Shown here: piece after piece, positions 36,081-45,298 of the stretch | How the letters are laid out: every line of letters begins with the position of its first letter | Position numbering within the stretch: the stretch's first letter is position 1 | NCBI GenBank assembly: GCA_002702705.1 | Contig: PABH01000014.1 | Span: 124,001 to 188,000, forward strand | DNA length: 64,000 nucleotides | Direction of reading: 5' to 3' | Origin: Anaerolineaceae bacterium | GTDB taxonomy: Bacteria > Chloroflexota > Anaerolineae > Anaerolineales > Anaerolineaceae | Notes under the pieces: generated by a model | What the model was told of the DNA's origin: nothing | Databases searched by the model: none | What the model saw: only the letters and a program-made list of their open reading frames with translations | Program-made: the position numbers and the translations under genes

Positions 36081-36648
36081 ACGCAAGCCCTGTGGAACTT
36101 TGGTCATCATTACGCTTCTCCCACCAGATACAATTTCAAAAGCTTATTCCTGGAAATGGGGATCACAAAACATCAATCGAAGGTTTCCCAGGCGGCGTTT
36201 TGTTCACCTATCTGAGTTCCGACTTCATTTGCTGTGATTTCTAGTCTGCCCATTTTGGGTTCTAAACACTGTTTGGTCAGAACAGTTAATTAAACTTCGG
36301 ACATGTTCAACTAACTGATTTGCCTGGGTGTGAAGTGAAACTCCAGCTTCTTGGCTAGGTGCCGGGTTTGTTTGGATGGAAAAGCTACTTTAAACGTATC
36401 TTGGTTTCGCTCACTACCAACCAAGGCAGATTAACGACCAGATTTTTTTGATGAAGTGATTTTATAAAACAAATTACAGATATTTTAACCTTAAAAATTT
36501 ATCAAACACTATCTTTATATTTGATAAATACAATCCATAATATGTACAATATCAAAAAGTTTACCGGGTTTGGGTATTTATTTTTTGAAATTATTTTTAT
36601 CCTATAAAATATCTGGTCCCAACCGGAATGATGATCATGGAGGGAAGT
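36081..36648. other. Gene-free stretch with decayed coding traces
   Basis: No intact gene. On the minus strand, pieces such as LEITANEVGTQIGEQNAAW (about 36170-36250) and a second piece around 36290-36420 read like protein but are split by stops and frame changes. They may be remains of a transposase or of a lost cassette. I cannot identify the family. The right end is AT-rich and should hold the promoter of the adhesin-like gene. Confidence 0.35.
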
Positions 36649-39600
36649 ATGTTTCTAATTAAAAAATTGAAACAAAATCAGGTTTTAAAATTTGTACGGT
36701 TGTTGGTATTGGTGTTGGTTTTTATCGCCGTACCTGTCACATCCGTATTTGCAGATGGAGAAGCAGGAAACGCCCTGTCTTTTGATGGTATTGATGATTA
36801 TGTGATTTTGGATGAAACCAATACGGTTATGGGCGGAACCAGCTGGAAGGATACCAAAACGGTCAGTATGTGGATCAAGCCGGAGGGTATTGCGACAGCT
36901 TGTACGGTTGATGTTGTGAGTTGTGATGCTGTGTTTGGGGATAAACCACGCTGGTGGGGGATGTCCCGCGGTATATTAAATGGGCTAGATCGCATTTGGG
37001 TATTTAACTATGACGCAAATATTGATTATATTGGTGTTCAATATACCGCAGGTGAATGGATTCATTTGAGTATGGTACATTCCGGTGGAGTGATGACCGT
37101 TTATAAAAACGGACAATTGGTAGGGTCTGTAAACAGCGGTACTACCGCCTCTCCGGATACAGGGGCTATTCCAACTTTACATATTGGCGGAATGATTGTG
37201 GGCTCTCGAAACTGGCTTTTTGAAGGGGATATTGACGAAGTACGTTTGTATAATACGGCTTTAACCCAATCCGAAATTCAGAATTCTATGTTTACGGAAT
37301 TGGTTGGAAATGAACCAGGCTTGGCCGCTTATTACACCATGAATGTACTCAATGGGAATAGTTTGCCCGATGACCGTGTGGATGCATTGGGAGATCCGGT
37401 AACTGATCCCCATAATGGAACCTTATTTGGCAGCGGAACTGCGGCTCCGCCCTATATTACGGCTTCCACAGCGTTTGATAAACCCGTCACGATGGATCAA
37501 TCCGTGACGACCAATGAAGATACAGCCGTGGTGATTAATTTATTTGGCAGTGATCCGCAGGATGATATATTGACATATTCAATCGTCACCCCGCCTGCGA
37601 ATGGTGTTTTATCCGGTACAGGTCCATCCCGTACCTATACACCCAATCTAAATTATTTTGGAACCGATTTTTTCACTTATACCGTAAGTGATGTTACCCA
37701 TACCAGCGCAATTGGTGTCATTTCACTAACGGTCAATTCAGTGAATGACATCCCTGTTGCCGATGAAATAACAGCAATCACGCAGGTTAATACACCGGTG
37801 GAGATCACTTTAACCGCTACGGATGTTGAAGACACAAGTTTTAGTTTTAGCGTTATTTCCCAACCGGCACATGGCATGCTTGATGTTAATTTTCCTGTGG
37901 TAACCTACACACCTGCGATCAATTATGATGGTCCGGACAGTTTTAACTATCGAGTTCGTGATTCACAAAACGCTAGTGATGACGGAACAGTATTAATAAC
38001 CGTTGAAATACCCAATGATCCACCGGTAGCTGATGACATACCGATCACAACGGATGAAGATATCCCCGTGTCTTTTATGTTAACAGCGACGGACACGGAA
38101 GGGGATCCTATAACCTATGCTTATGACACCCTTCCCACCAAAGGAACCTTATCGGGCACATTGCCGAATGTTACCTATACCCCAGACCCGGATGAGAATG
38201 GCAGTGATACGTTTACTTATTACGCCAGTGATACTTTCCATGATGGGCCAATTGCTACAGTTTCGATTACGATTAATGCGGTGAATGATGCCCCATTGGC
38301 TAATAGCCAAAATGTGGAAACAGATGAAGATACACCATTATTGGTCACTTTGAGTGGTTCTGATGTGGATGGTGATAGTTTTGATTTTGTGAATGTAGGT
38401 ACCCCGGCTCACGGAGACCTGACAGGCACAGCTCCCAATCTAACTTATACACCAGATGCGGATTATTATGGTGAGGATAGTTTTACTTTCCAAACCAATG
38501 ATGGGGTATTAAACAGCGCAGACGGTACGATTTCCATTACGGTGAACCCGATCAATGACAGACCGTTAGCGGATGATCAGACTGTTGTGATTAATGAAGA
38601 TACACCCAGTTTGATTACCTTAACTGGTTCAGACGTTGATAATCCTAGTTTAACTTTTGCAGTGCTATCCACACCAACCCACGGCAGTTTTTCAGGAACC
38701 GCACCCAATCTCACTTATACGCCGGATGCAAATTATCACGGTACCGACCAGTTTACTTTCCGAACAAGTGATGGCACACTGAATAGTATAACGGCCACGG
38801 TGGATATTACCATTAACCCGGTAAATGACAGGCCTACGGTAGATGACCAGACCCTTCCTCTTGATGAGGATACATCCGTCAATTTCACCCTGACCGGTGC
38901 GGATATTGATGGTGATCCGTTTACGTTCAACGTGATCCAATTCACTGGACAGGGAACAATTAACGGTTCAATACCGAACTTTACGTATACCCCGCCTGCA
39001 AACTTCAATGGAACAGAAACGTTTTCTTTTTATACTTCGGATGATACGTTAGATAGTATAATCGCAACCATAACCTTTGAAGTTGCCCCCGTTAATGATG
39101 CACCTGTTGCGAATAACCAGAATGTTATAACAACAGAAGATACATCGGTTTTGATTACTCTGAGTGCAACCGACGTTGACCTGGATCCACTAACCTATAC
39201 AGTTTTAACCCAACCTGCTCACGCTGTCTTAACGGGTTCTGGAAATAGTTGGACCTATACCCCTGCTTTGAATTACCAGGGTGCGGATCAATTTACATTC
39301 CGTGCAGCCGATGCTGAATTCAACAGTAACACGGCCACTGTATCAATCAATGTCACAGCGGTAAATGATCCACCTACCGCAGATGATCAAAATCTGACAA
39401 CGGATGAAGACACCTCGTTACCAATCACATTGACCGGGTCAGACCCAGAAGGATCTACCCTGGCGTTTAATTACACACAGCCAGCTAATGGTACAGTTAT
39501 TGGCACTGCTCCCAATGTGATCTATACCCCGGATGTGAACTTTTTTGGTTCCGATTCATTTACATTTACTGTCAGTGATGGGGTTAATTCCTCGGTTGAA

Positions 39601-40506
39601 GCAACCATATCGATTACGGTAGATCCAATCAATGATGCGCCAGTGGCGGATGATCAGACGTTGGATACCGATGAAGATACGCCCTTGACCATTAATTTGA
39701 CCGGTTCTGATGTGGATAATGCTGTGATCAATTTTGTCCAGCTCAGTGATCCGCTGCATGGTGAATTAACCGGAACAGTACCAAACCTGACTTATACTCC
39801 CAATGAAAATTATTTCGGATCGGATAGTTTTACATTCCGAACAAATGATGGGGTTGAAAACAGCGCCGTAGCAACTATTTTTATCACAGTAAACGCGGTT
39901 AATGACCAACCTGTGGCCGATGGTCAGAATTTGGATACGGATGAAGATACACCATTGGTTATTGTATTAACCGGTACTGATGTGGAAGGGACACCATTGA
40001 ATTTTGTTTATACTCAGCCGGCTCACGGTACGGTCAGCGGTACGGGATCAAATGTAACCTATACCCCGGATGACAACTATTTCGGCTCGGATAGTTTTAC
40101 ATTTACCGTGAATGATGGTTTCTTAAGTAGCGATGCAGCCACAGTAACGATCATGGTTAATTCGCTGCCGGATGTGCCTGTGGCAGCACCAGATAATTAT
40201 CAGGTTTACGAAGGGGAGGAGTTGGCTGTCGCAGCACCAGGTGTCTTATTCAATGATGTTGATGGGGATGGTGATCCGTTAACCGCAGAATTGGTTACCG
40301 GTGTTTCCGATGGCACGCTGGTTTTTAACGTGGATGGTTCCTTCACCTATACCCCTAATGATGGATTTACCGGAGAGGATCACTTCACCTATTTTGCGAG
40401 TGATGGTGTTTTGAACAGTGATACGGTTATGGTAACAATCACAGTTTTGCCGGGTATTCCGGTAACGAGTAATTTCCAAGTGTTTATACCGTTCATTATC
40501 CGTTAA
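36649..40506 (+). CDS. Large secreted LamG / cadherin-like repeat protein, putative adhesin
   Basis: About 1285 residues from the ATG at 36649, chosen because GGAGGGA stands just before it. A signal peptide ends near VTSVFA. A LamG/concanavalin-type domain (about 40-240, ALSFDGIDDYVILDETNTVM) follows. About ten tandem 80-90 residue cadherin/Ig-like repeats come next, each with 'TDEDTPLxxxLTGSDVDG', 'P.HG.L.GT.PNLTYTP' and 'G.DSFTF...DG', and a final VCBS-like repeat (NDVDGDGDPLT) precedes the C-terminal VFIPFIIR. These repeats usually bind calcium and form long surface fibres; a role in adhesion or filament/floc formation is inferred. A shorter paralogue follows and a strong terminator separates the two. 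Confidence 0.83.
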   Translation: MFLIKKLKQNQVLKFVRLLVLVLVFIAVPVTSVFADGEAGNALSFDGIDDYVILDETNTVMGGTSWKDTKTVSMWIKPEGIATACTVDVVSCDAVFGDKPRWWGMSRGILNGLDRIWVFNYDANIDYIGVQYTAGEWIHLSMVHSGGVMTVYKNGQLVGSVNSGTTASPDTGAIPTLHIGGMIVGSRNWLFEGDIDEVRLYNTALTQSEIQNSMFTELVGNEPGLAAYYTMNVLNGNSLPDDRVDALGDPVTDPHNGTLFGSGTAAPPYITASTAFDKPVTMDQSVTTNEDTAVVINLFGSDPQDDILTYSIVTPPANGVLSGTGPSRTYTPNLNYFGTDFFTYTVSDVTHTSAIGVISLTVNSVNDIPVADEITAITQVNTPVEITLTATDVEDTSFSFSVISQPAHGMLDVNFPVVTYTPAINYDGPDSFNYRVRDSQNASDDGTVLITVEIPNDPPVADDIPITTDEDIPVSFMLTATDTEGDPITYAYDTLPTKGTLSGTLPNVTYTPDPDENGSDTFTYYASDTFHDGPIATVSITINAVNDAPLANSQNVETDEDTPLLVTLSGSDVDGDSFDFVNVGTPAHGDLTGTAPNLTYTPDADYYGEDSFTFQTNDGVLNSADGTISITVNPINDRPLADDQTVVINEDTPSLITLTGSDVDNPSLTFAVLSTPTHGSFSGTAPNLTYTPDANYHGTDQFTFRTSDGTLNSITATVDITINPVNDRPTVDDQTLPLDEDTSVNFTLTGADIDGDPFTFNVIQFTGQGTINGSIPNFTYTPPANFNGTETFSFYTSDDTLDSIIATITFEVAPVNDAPVANNQNVITTEDTSVLITLSATDVDLDPLTYTVLTQPAHAVLTGSGNSWTYTPALNYQGADQFTFRAADAEFNSNTATVSINVTAVNDPPTADDQNLTTDEDTSLPITLTGSDPEGSTLAFNYTQPANGTVIGTAPNVIYTPDVNFFGSDSFTFTVSDGVNSSVEATISITVDPINDAPVADDQTLDTDEDTPLTINLTGSDVDNAVINFVQLSDPLHGELTGTVPNLTYTPNENYFGSDSFTFRTNDGVENSAVATIFITVNAVNDQPVADGQNLDTDEDTPLVIVLTGTDVEGTPLNFVYTQPAHGTVSGTGSNVTYTPDDNYFGSDSFTFTVNDGFLSSDAATVTIMVNSLPDVPVAAPDNYQVYEGEELAVAAPGVLFNDVDGDGDPLTAELVTGVSDGTLVFNVDGSFTYTPNDGFTGEDHFTYFASDGVLNSDTVMVTITVLPGIPVTSNFQVFIPFIIR

Positions 40507-40520
40507 AAGTAAAATAAAAC

Positions 40521-40551
40521 AAAAACGCCGTTCGTTTTGAGCGGCGTTTTT
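40521..40551 (+). terminator. Rho-independent terminator
   Basis: AAAAACGCCG (40521-40530) pairs with CGGCGTTTTT (40542-40551), followed by further T's. It lies 15 bases after the large adhesin-like gene. Confidence 0.85.
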
Positions 40552-40658
40552 TTTGTTTAACAAAAGGGTTCACAAACATTCAAAATGTGTACAAAAAACA
40601 CTTATAATGTCTCAATAAATACAAATCCGTTTTAATCCTTTGAATTTCCGGAGGGGCA

Positions 40659-42050
40659 ATGGCTTCCAAAAAACGTTCTTTATTTCATCGTAAATCCACA
40701 CTATTCCGTATTGGTATTTTTCTATTGATCTTAGTTATGGTACCCGTGGGTATTGTTTTGGCAGATGGGGAGGCTGGCTTTGCTTTGTCCTTTGACGGGA
40801 TTGATGATTATGTAGTTTTGGATGAAACCAACACGGTTATGGGTGGTACCAGCTGGAAGGATACAAAAACGGTCAGTATGTGGATAAAACCCGAAGGAAG
40901 TTCCTCTGCTTGTGATATTGATGCTGTCCGGTGCGATGCTGTTTTTGGCGATCGTGCTCGATGGTGGGGTTTTTCAAGAGGCATCCTTAATAGTCAAGAC
41001 CGAATCTGGCTGTTTAATTATGACGGAAATATAGATCAGATTGGTGTCCAATATACAATCGGAGAATGGATGCATATTGCTTTTGTGCATAGTGGGGGAG
41101 TATTGTATGCATATAAAAATGGCGTATTGGTAGGTTCGGTCAATAGTGGAACGACGCAATCACCGGATACCGGGGCTATTCCAGTTTTATATATTGGGGG
41201 CATGATTGTTGGTCCAAACAATTGGTTGTATGAAGGTGATATTGATGAGCTGCGACTGTATACGACCGCTTTAACTCAAACTGAAATTCAAAATACGATG
41301 TTTGATGAACTGGTAGGCAATGAAACCGGTTTAGCAGCTTATTACACCATGAATGCCTTGAATGGAAATACTTTGCCGGATGATCAAGTAGATAGTTTAC
41401 ATGATGGTACCTTAAATGGCGATTCTGTGCCGTTAGCCCCGTATTTGGTAACCTCAGCTGCTTTTGACAAACCTGTTGTCAGTGACCTTAGTGTGGTGAC
41501 GAATGAAGATACCCCTGTTTGGCTTACTCTACCTGGCTTAGATAAACAAAACGAACCACTTACCTATAATTATTCTCCCACGCTGTCGCTTGGTGTTTTA
41601 AGTGGAACAGCACCAAATTTGACTTATACGCCAAACTTAAATGCAAATGGTGCTGAAACTATTTTTACGTATACGGTTAGTGATGCAGCACATACCAGTG
41701 ATGTAGGGCGAATTCAAATTACCGTTAACGCCGTTAATGATGCGCCTGTCGCGAACAGTTATTCGGTTACAACTCCAGTTAATACCGAAGTTGCTGTTCC
41801 CATGACTGGGTCTGATGTTGATGGACCAACCTTAAGTTTTCGGCTTATAACACAACCAACACATGGTTATCTGAGCGGCAGCAGGCCCAATTATGTCTAT
41901 ACTCCTTTCGCGGGTTATGAAGGACCCGATCAATATACTTACGATGCCTGGGATGGAAGCCTTGCCAGTGGTATTGCAACAATAACAATAAATGTCGGCG
42001 GTGCACCTGTATTGAATAATGCGGTGTATTTACCTCTGTTGATTCGGTAG
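40659..42050 (+). CDS. Short LamG / cadherin-like secreted paralogue
   Basis: 463 residues. Signal peptide to about residue 35 (IVLADGEAG after it). The LamG domain (about 35-240) is very similar to that of the preceding protein, including an identical stretch in ETNTVMGGTSWKDTKTVSMW. Only two cadherin-like repeats follow (TNEDTPVWLTLPG; TGSDVDGPTLSF), and the protein ends NAVYLPLLIR. It is evidently a duplicate of the upstream gene that differs in repeat number. GGAGGGG lies before the ATG. Both are probably surface proteins binding the same glycan or protein through LamG. Confidence 0.83.
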   Translation: MASKKRSLFHRKSTLFRIGIFLLILVMVPVGIVLADGEAGFALSFDGIDDYVVLDETNTVMGGTSWKDTKTVSMWIKPEGSSSACDIDAVRCDAVFGDRARWWGFSRGILNSQDRIWLFNYDGNIDQIGVQYTIGEWMHIAFVHSGGVLYAYKNGVLVGSVNSGTTQSPDTGAIPVLYIGGMIVGPNNWLYEGDIDELRLYTTALTQTEIQNTMFDELVGNETGLAAYYTMNALNGNTLPDDQVDSLHDGTLNGDSVPLAPYLVTSAAFDKPVVSDLSVVTNEDTPVWLTLPGLDKQNEPLTYNYSPTLSLGVLSGTAPNLTYTPNLNANGAETIFTYTVSDAAHTSDVGRIQITVNAVNDAPVANSYSVTTPVNTEVAVPMTGSDVDGPTLSFRLITQPTHGYLSGSRPNYVYTPFAGYEGPDQYTYDAWDGSLASGIATITINVGGAPVLNNAVYLPLLIR

Positions 42051-42144
42051 GTAATAGACCCTTTTTTGTTGCTGATTTCCTGTCCAGCCATGCCATTAAT
42101 TGCCAGATCATCAGAATCTCGTAATGAGAAACGTTAAAAATTCT

Positions 42145-42174
42145 TTCACGAAATTAAACAAATCATGATATACT
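42145..42174 (+). promoter_or_regulatory. Predicted promoter of the DEAD-box helicase
   Basis: TTCACG at 42145-42150 and TATACT at 42169-42174 with an 18-base spacer. Transcription from about 42181 would give a leader of about 100 bases carrying the hairpin at 42227-42257. Confidence 0.4.
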
Positions 42175-42226
42175 TTACAGGTTGAACAGTAAGCAGATCA
42201 AGACCATTCATGAAAGTAGATCATCA

Positions 42227-42257
42227 AGGATTTGCCAGAGTTGGTAAATCCTTTTTT
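42227..42257 (+). promoter_or_regulatory. Attenuator-like hairpin in the helicase leader
   Basis: AGGATTTGCCA (42227-42237) pairs with TGGTAAATCCT (42242-42252, one G-T pair) over a 4-base loop, followed by a T-run. It has the shape of an intrinsic terminator but stands between the predicted promoter and the helicase ATG at 42285, which suggests premature termination control. Confidence 0.55.
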
Positions 42258-42284
42258 CTTGGCTTTCGAAAAATAAGGAACAAA

Positions 42285-43940
42285 ATGAGCCATTTTGAAC
42301 AAATACAGGTGAAAGACGAATTACTTCAAGCCATCCGGGCGATGGGTTTTGAAGAACCAACTCCCATTCAAAAACAAGCCATCCCCCCCCTGTTGGATGG
42401 AAGGGATATTGTTGGACAGGCACAAACCGGCACCGGAAAAACCGCCGCTTACGCCCTGCCCATGTTAGAACGAATCGATACCACCCAACCGTATGTGCAG
42501 GGATTTATCTTAACACCTACCCGGGAATTGGCGTTACAGGTTTCGCGTGCGATGGAAGAATTTGCCAAATTTTTACCGGTACGTGTTCTGTGTGTGTATG
42601 GCGGCCAGCCCTATGGAAAACAACTACGAATGCTGCGGGAAGGCGTTCAGGTTGTTGTAGGTACACCCGGGCGTGTGCTTGATTTAATTCACAAAAAAGA
42701 TGCGCTTGATCTTTCTCAGCTGCGTTTTGCCGTTTTGGATGAAGCAGATGAAATGTTAAAGATGGGTTTTATTGAGGATGTGGAAAATATTCTTTCTGAA
42801 ACTCCGGAAACATGCCAAAAAGCTTTGTTCTCAGCGACCATGCCGAAAGAAATTCGCCAACTTGCCAATCGTTTCTTAAAAAATGCGGAACAGATTACTG
42901 TCTCTTCCGATACTTTGACATTAAAAACCACAGAACAGCGCATTTATTTGGTTCATGACCGCGATAAATTTGCTTCTCTGATGCGCTTATTGGAAGTCGA
43001 ACCCATCCAGAATGCTTTGATCTTTGCCCGCACTAAGATTCGGACGGCTGAATTAGCAGAGCAGCTGCTGAAGTTCAACTTCCCGGCAGAAGCCTTACAC
43101 GGCGACCTGACCCAGGTTGCTCGCGAATCAGCCTTAAATCGTTTTCGCAAGGGTGTTGTTAAAGTTTTGGTTGCAACTGATGTTGCCGCCCGTGGTCTGG
43201 ATATCCAAGATGTTTCTCATGTCTTTAATTACGACCTGCCATTTGATGCGGAAGACTATGTTCACCGCATTGGACGAACCGGACGAGCTGGCGCAACGGG
43301 TACAGCTATTTCATTCGTCACCAGCCAGGAAATCCACCGGGTTCGCCGCATTGAAAAAACAACTTCACAACCGATGATCCTTGCTAAACTGCCGAATGAA
43401 GCCGACATCAAACAACAACGAATCACTGATTTTGAAGCGCAGTTAATCGAACGAATGGCTGTTGAAGATTACAAAGCGGAAATTGACCTGACTCGGAAAT
43501 TAATGGGTATGGGATATGAAGCCTTTGAAATCGCAGCCGCTGCCATGCAAATTGCCAAAGAGGGCAAAAAATATCCACCCATTTATCAGGTCGGCCCAGT
43601 AAAAGCCGAAGAGATAAAACCCTCCCGTAAGCGGGAAGAGCGTTCTCGTCGGGGAGAATCCGGTGACCGTAAAAAACGCCGTCAGTCCACCAATAGCCAC
43701 GAACAGGGTATGGTGCGCCTTTCTTTGAGTTTGGGCAAGGCAGATGAGATTAAACCGAGAATGGTTGTGGGTGCAATTGCTAACCAAGCAAAAATTCCCG
43801 GGAAAGCAGTGGGAGCCATCACTATCAAGCAGCATCAAACTTTTGTGGATGTTTCTGAACAGTATGCAGAGATGGTTATCAAAAAACTGGATCGGGTTGA
43901 ATTTAACGGCAAAAAAGGAAATTTTAAACGCTTAGGTTAA
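42285..43940 (+). CDS. deaD: DEAD-box RNA helicase, DeaD/CsdA type
   Basis: ATP-dependent RNA helicase for ribosome assembly and RNA decay, often cold-induced. All core motifs are present: Q motif (FEEPTPIQ), AQTGTGKT, PTRELA, GTPGRVLD, DEADEML, SATMP, ARGLD and HRIGRTGRAG. After a basic linker (KREERSRRGESGDRKKRR) the last 75 residues match the DbpA-type RNA-binding domain (LSLGKADEIKPRMVVGAI, then FVDVSEQYAEMV). The ATG at 42285 has AAGGAA upstream and gives the family start MSHFEQIQV; the longer frame from 42210 runs through the attenuator hairpin and is not natural. Confidence 0.92.
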   Translation: MSHFEQIQVKDELLQAIRAMGFEEPTPIQKQAIPPLLDGRDIVGQAQTGTGKTAAYALPMLERIDTTQPYVQGFILTPTRELALQVSRAMEEFAKFLPVRVLCVYGGQPYGKQLRMLREGVQVVVGTPGRVLDLIHKKDALDLSQLRFAVLDEADEMLKMGFIEDVENILSETPETCQKALFSATMPKEIRQLANRFLKNAEQITVSSDTLTLKTTEQRIYLVHDRDKFASLMRLLEVEPIQNALIFARTKIRTAELAEQLLKFNFPAEALHGDLTQVARESALNRFRKGVVKVLVATDVAARGLDIQDVSHVFNYDLPFDAEDYVHRIGRTGRAGATGTAISFVTSQEIHRVRRIEKTTSQPMILAKLPNEADIKQQRITDFEAQLIERMAVEDYKAEIDLTRKLMGMGYEAFEIAAAAMQIAKEGKKYPPIYQVGPVKAEEIKPSRKREERSRRGESGDRKKRRQSTNSHEQGMVRLSLSLGKADEIKPRMVVGAIANQAKIPGKAVGAITIKQHQTFVDVSEQYAEMVIKKLDRVEFNGKKGNFKRLG

Positions 43941-43962
43941 GACCTTATCAAATTTATTCCGC

Positions 43963-44001
43963 AACACGCTCACTTTATGGCATAATGAGCGTGTTATTTT
44001 T
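43963..44001 (+). terminator. Terminator of the helicase gene
   Basis: AACACGCTCA (43963-43972) pairs with TGAGCGTGTT (43986-43995), then ATTTTTT. The next gene's ribosome site (AACAGGAG) follows at once, so some read-through into the HAD gene is possible. Confidence 0.8.
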
Positions 44002-44016
44002 TAACAGGAGTTTCTT

Positions 44017-44715
44017 ATGATTGAATGGATTGCATTTGATGCGGATGATACGCTTTGGGAAAACGAACGATATTATCGTGATACCCAGGAAAAACTGGGT
44101 CAGATTGTTGCACCATATCTGAATGGTGAAAATATTGAAAAGATTTTATACCAAACCGAAATGGAAAACATTCCTCACTATGGTTATGGCCTGAAATCTT
44201 TTGGGTTATCCATGATTGAAACTGCGATTCAACTTTCAAATCAAACCATCAGTAGTCGGGAGATTAACCAAATTTTGCATTTGATTCGTGATATGGTCAA
44301 TCACCCGGTGGAAGTTTTTTCTGGTGTGATTGAAACGCTCGAGCAACTCAAATCTGGATATAAATTGGTTGTAATAACAAAAGGAGACCTGTTGGATCAG
44401 GAACGGAAATTAGCTAACTCCAGGCTGTCTAATTATTTTGAATGGATGGAAGTTGTTAGTGAAAAAGACGAGGCGACCTACAAATCGTTACTGAACCGGC
44501 ATGGCATCCAACCAGAGAGCTTTTTAATGATTGGAAATTCTCTGCGTTCCGATGTGTTACCCCTCGTTAATTTAGGGGCTGTGGGAGTGCATTTATTGCA
44601 GGCATATACCTGGGAACATGAAAAAGTAAAAAATCCCGAAGACCATTCTCAAAACTATTACAGTGTAAACCACATCAGCGAACTACCTGGGTTAGTGAAT
44701 ACGCTTAATTCATAA
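44017..44715 (+). CDS. HAD-superfamily hydrolase
   Basis: 232 residues. HAD phosphatase with motif I FDADDTLW (7-14, nucleophile and acid aspartates), motif II VVITKGD, a lysine in motif III, and motif IV MIGNSLRSDVLPLVNLGAVG. The helical cap (about 20-90) is of the type C1 seen in phosphoglycolate phosphatase-like and YjjG-like enzymes. The substrate is unknown. AGGAG precedes the ATG. Confidence 0.88.
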   Translation: MIEWIAFDADDTLWENERYYRDTQEKLGQIVAPYLNGENIEKILYQTEMENIPHYGYGLKSFGLSMIETAIQLSNQTISSREINQILHLIRDMVNHPVEVFSGVIETLEQLKSGYKLVVITKGDLLDQERKLANSRLSNYFEWMEVVSEKDEATYKSLLNRHGIQPESFLMIGNSLRSDVLPLVNLGAVGVHLLQAYTWEHEKVKNPEDHSQNYYSVNHISELPGLVNTLNS

Positions 44716-44745
44716 AGTGATTTTGGTTTGTTTTTCTAGTTCCAT

Positions 44746-45183
44746 TTATTCCAATTGAGAAGTACACATTGGGCAGCGCGTTGCTTCAATAGCGATTTCG
44801 CTTTTGCAATAGATGCATTTTTTGGTGGTTGGGTCTGCGGCAGGTTTTTCTTCTTTGCGGCGTAGTTCATTAAAAAATTTCACAATGAAAAAAACGACCA
44901 GCGCAACCAGAACAAAGTCAATGATGGTGTTAATAAATAAACCATAATTGATGGTCGCTGCGCCTGCGGCCTGAGCCTCTTCCAAACTTGCATAGTTTCC
45001 ACCGCTCAGATTCCAATACAAGTCTGAGAAATTAACATTTCCTAACAACACACCAATTGGCGGCATGATAATATCATTCACAAGTGACGTAACGATCTTT
45101 CCAAACGCACCGCCAATGATGACACCAATTGCCAAATCCAGAACATTTCCTCGTAGTGCGAATTCCTTAAATTCCTTTAACAT
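44746..45183 (-). CDS. mscL: Large-conductance mechanosensitive channel with zinc-ribbon tail
   Basis: 145 residues. MscL opens under membrane tension to release solutes on osmotic downshock. [20 protein letters not shown] and the pore helix [18 protein letters not shown] are classic; the second helix is [19 protein letters not shown]. The C-terminal end is unusual in that it carries a small zinc-ribbon (CIYCKSE, then CPMC, about residues 123-141) in place of a plain helical bundle. It is a single gene that ends 30 bases from the convergent HAD gene. Confidence 0.93.
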   Translation of the reverse strand: MLKEFKEFALRGNVLDLAIGVIIGGAFGKIVTSLVNDIIMPPIGVLLGNVNFSDLYWNLSGGNYASLEEAQAAGAATINYGLFINTIIDFVLVALVVFFIVKFFNELRRKEEKPAADPTTKKCIYCKSEIAIEATRCPMCTSQLE

Positions 45184-45298
45184 AGGTGCAGACCCCTTTC
45201 TAAGTAGTATTTCTGTAATTGAATTATATCGATTTTATCAAGATTTACCACTGATCATAATATCTGTTTTTTCTATTGACATGTGTAAATGAGATCCT

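Noticed and set aside
35969-36244. Plus-strand open frames over the second attC-like repeat
   Set aside because: They read through the repeat and low-complexity sequence; no ribosome site or protein-like pattern.
38692-39759. Antisense open frames inside the large adhesin gene
   Set aside because: Shadow frames produced by the repetitive codon pattern of the cadherin-like repeats.
37500-40200. CRISPR-like repetition
   Set aside because: Periodicity of roughly 240-270 bases is explained by protein repeats; there are no short identical repeats with unique spacers.
42210-42284. 25-residue N-terminal extension of the DEAD-box helicase
   Set aside because: It is encoded by the hairpin leader and lacks a ribosome site; the ATG at 42285 has one.
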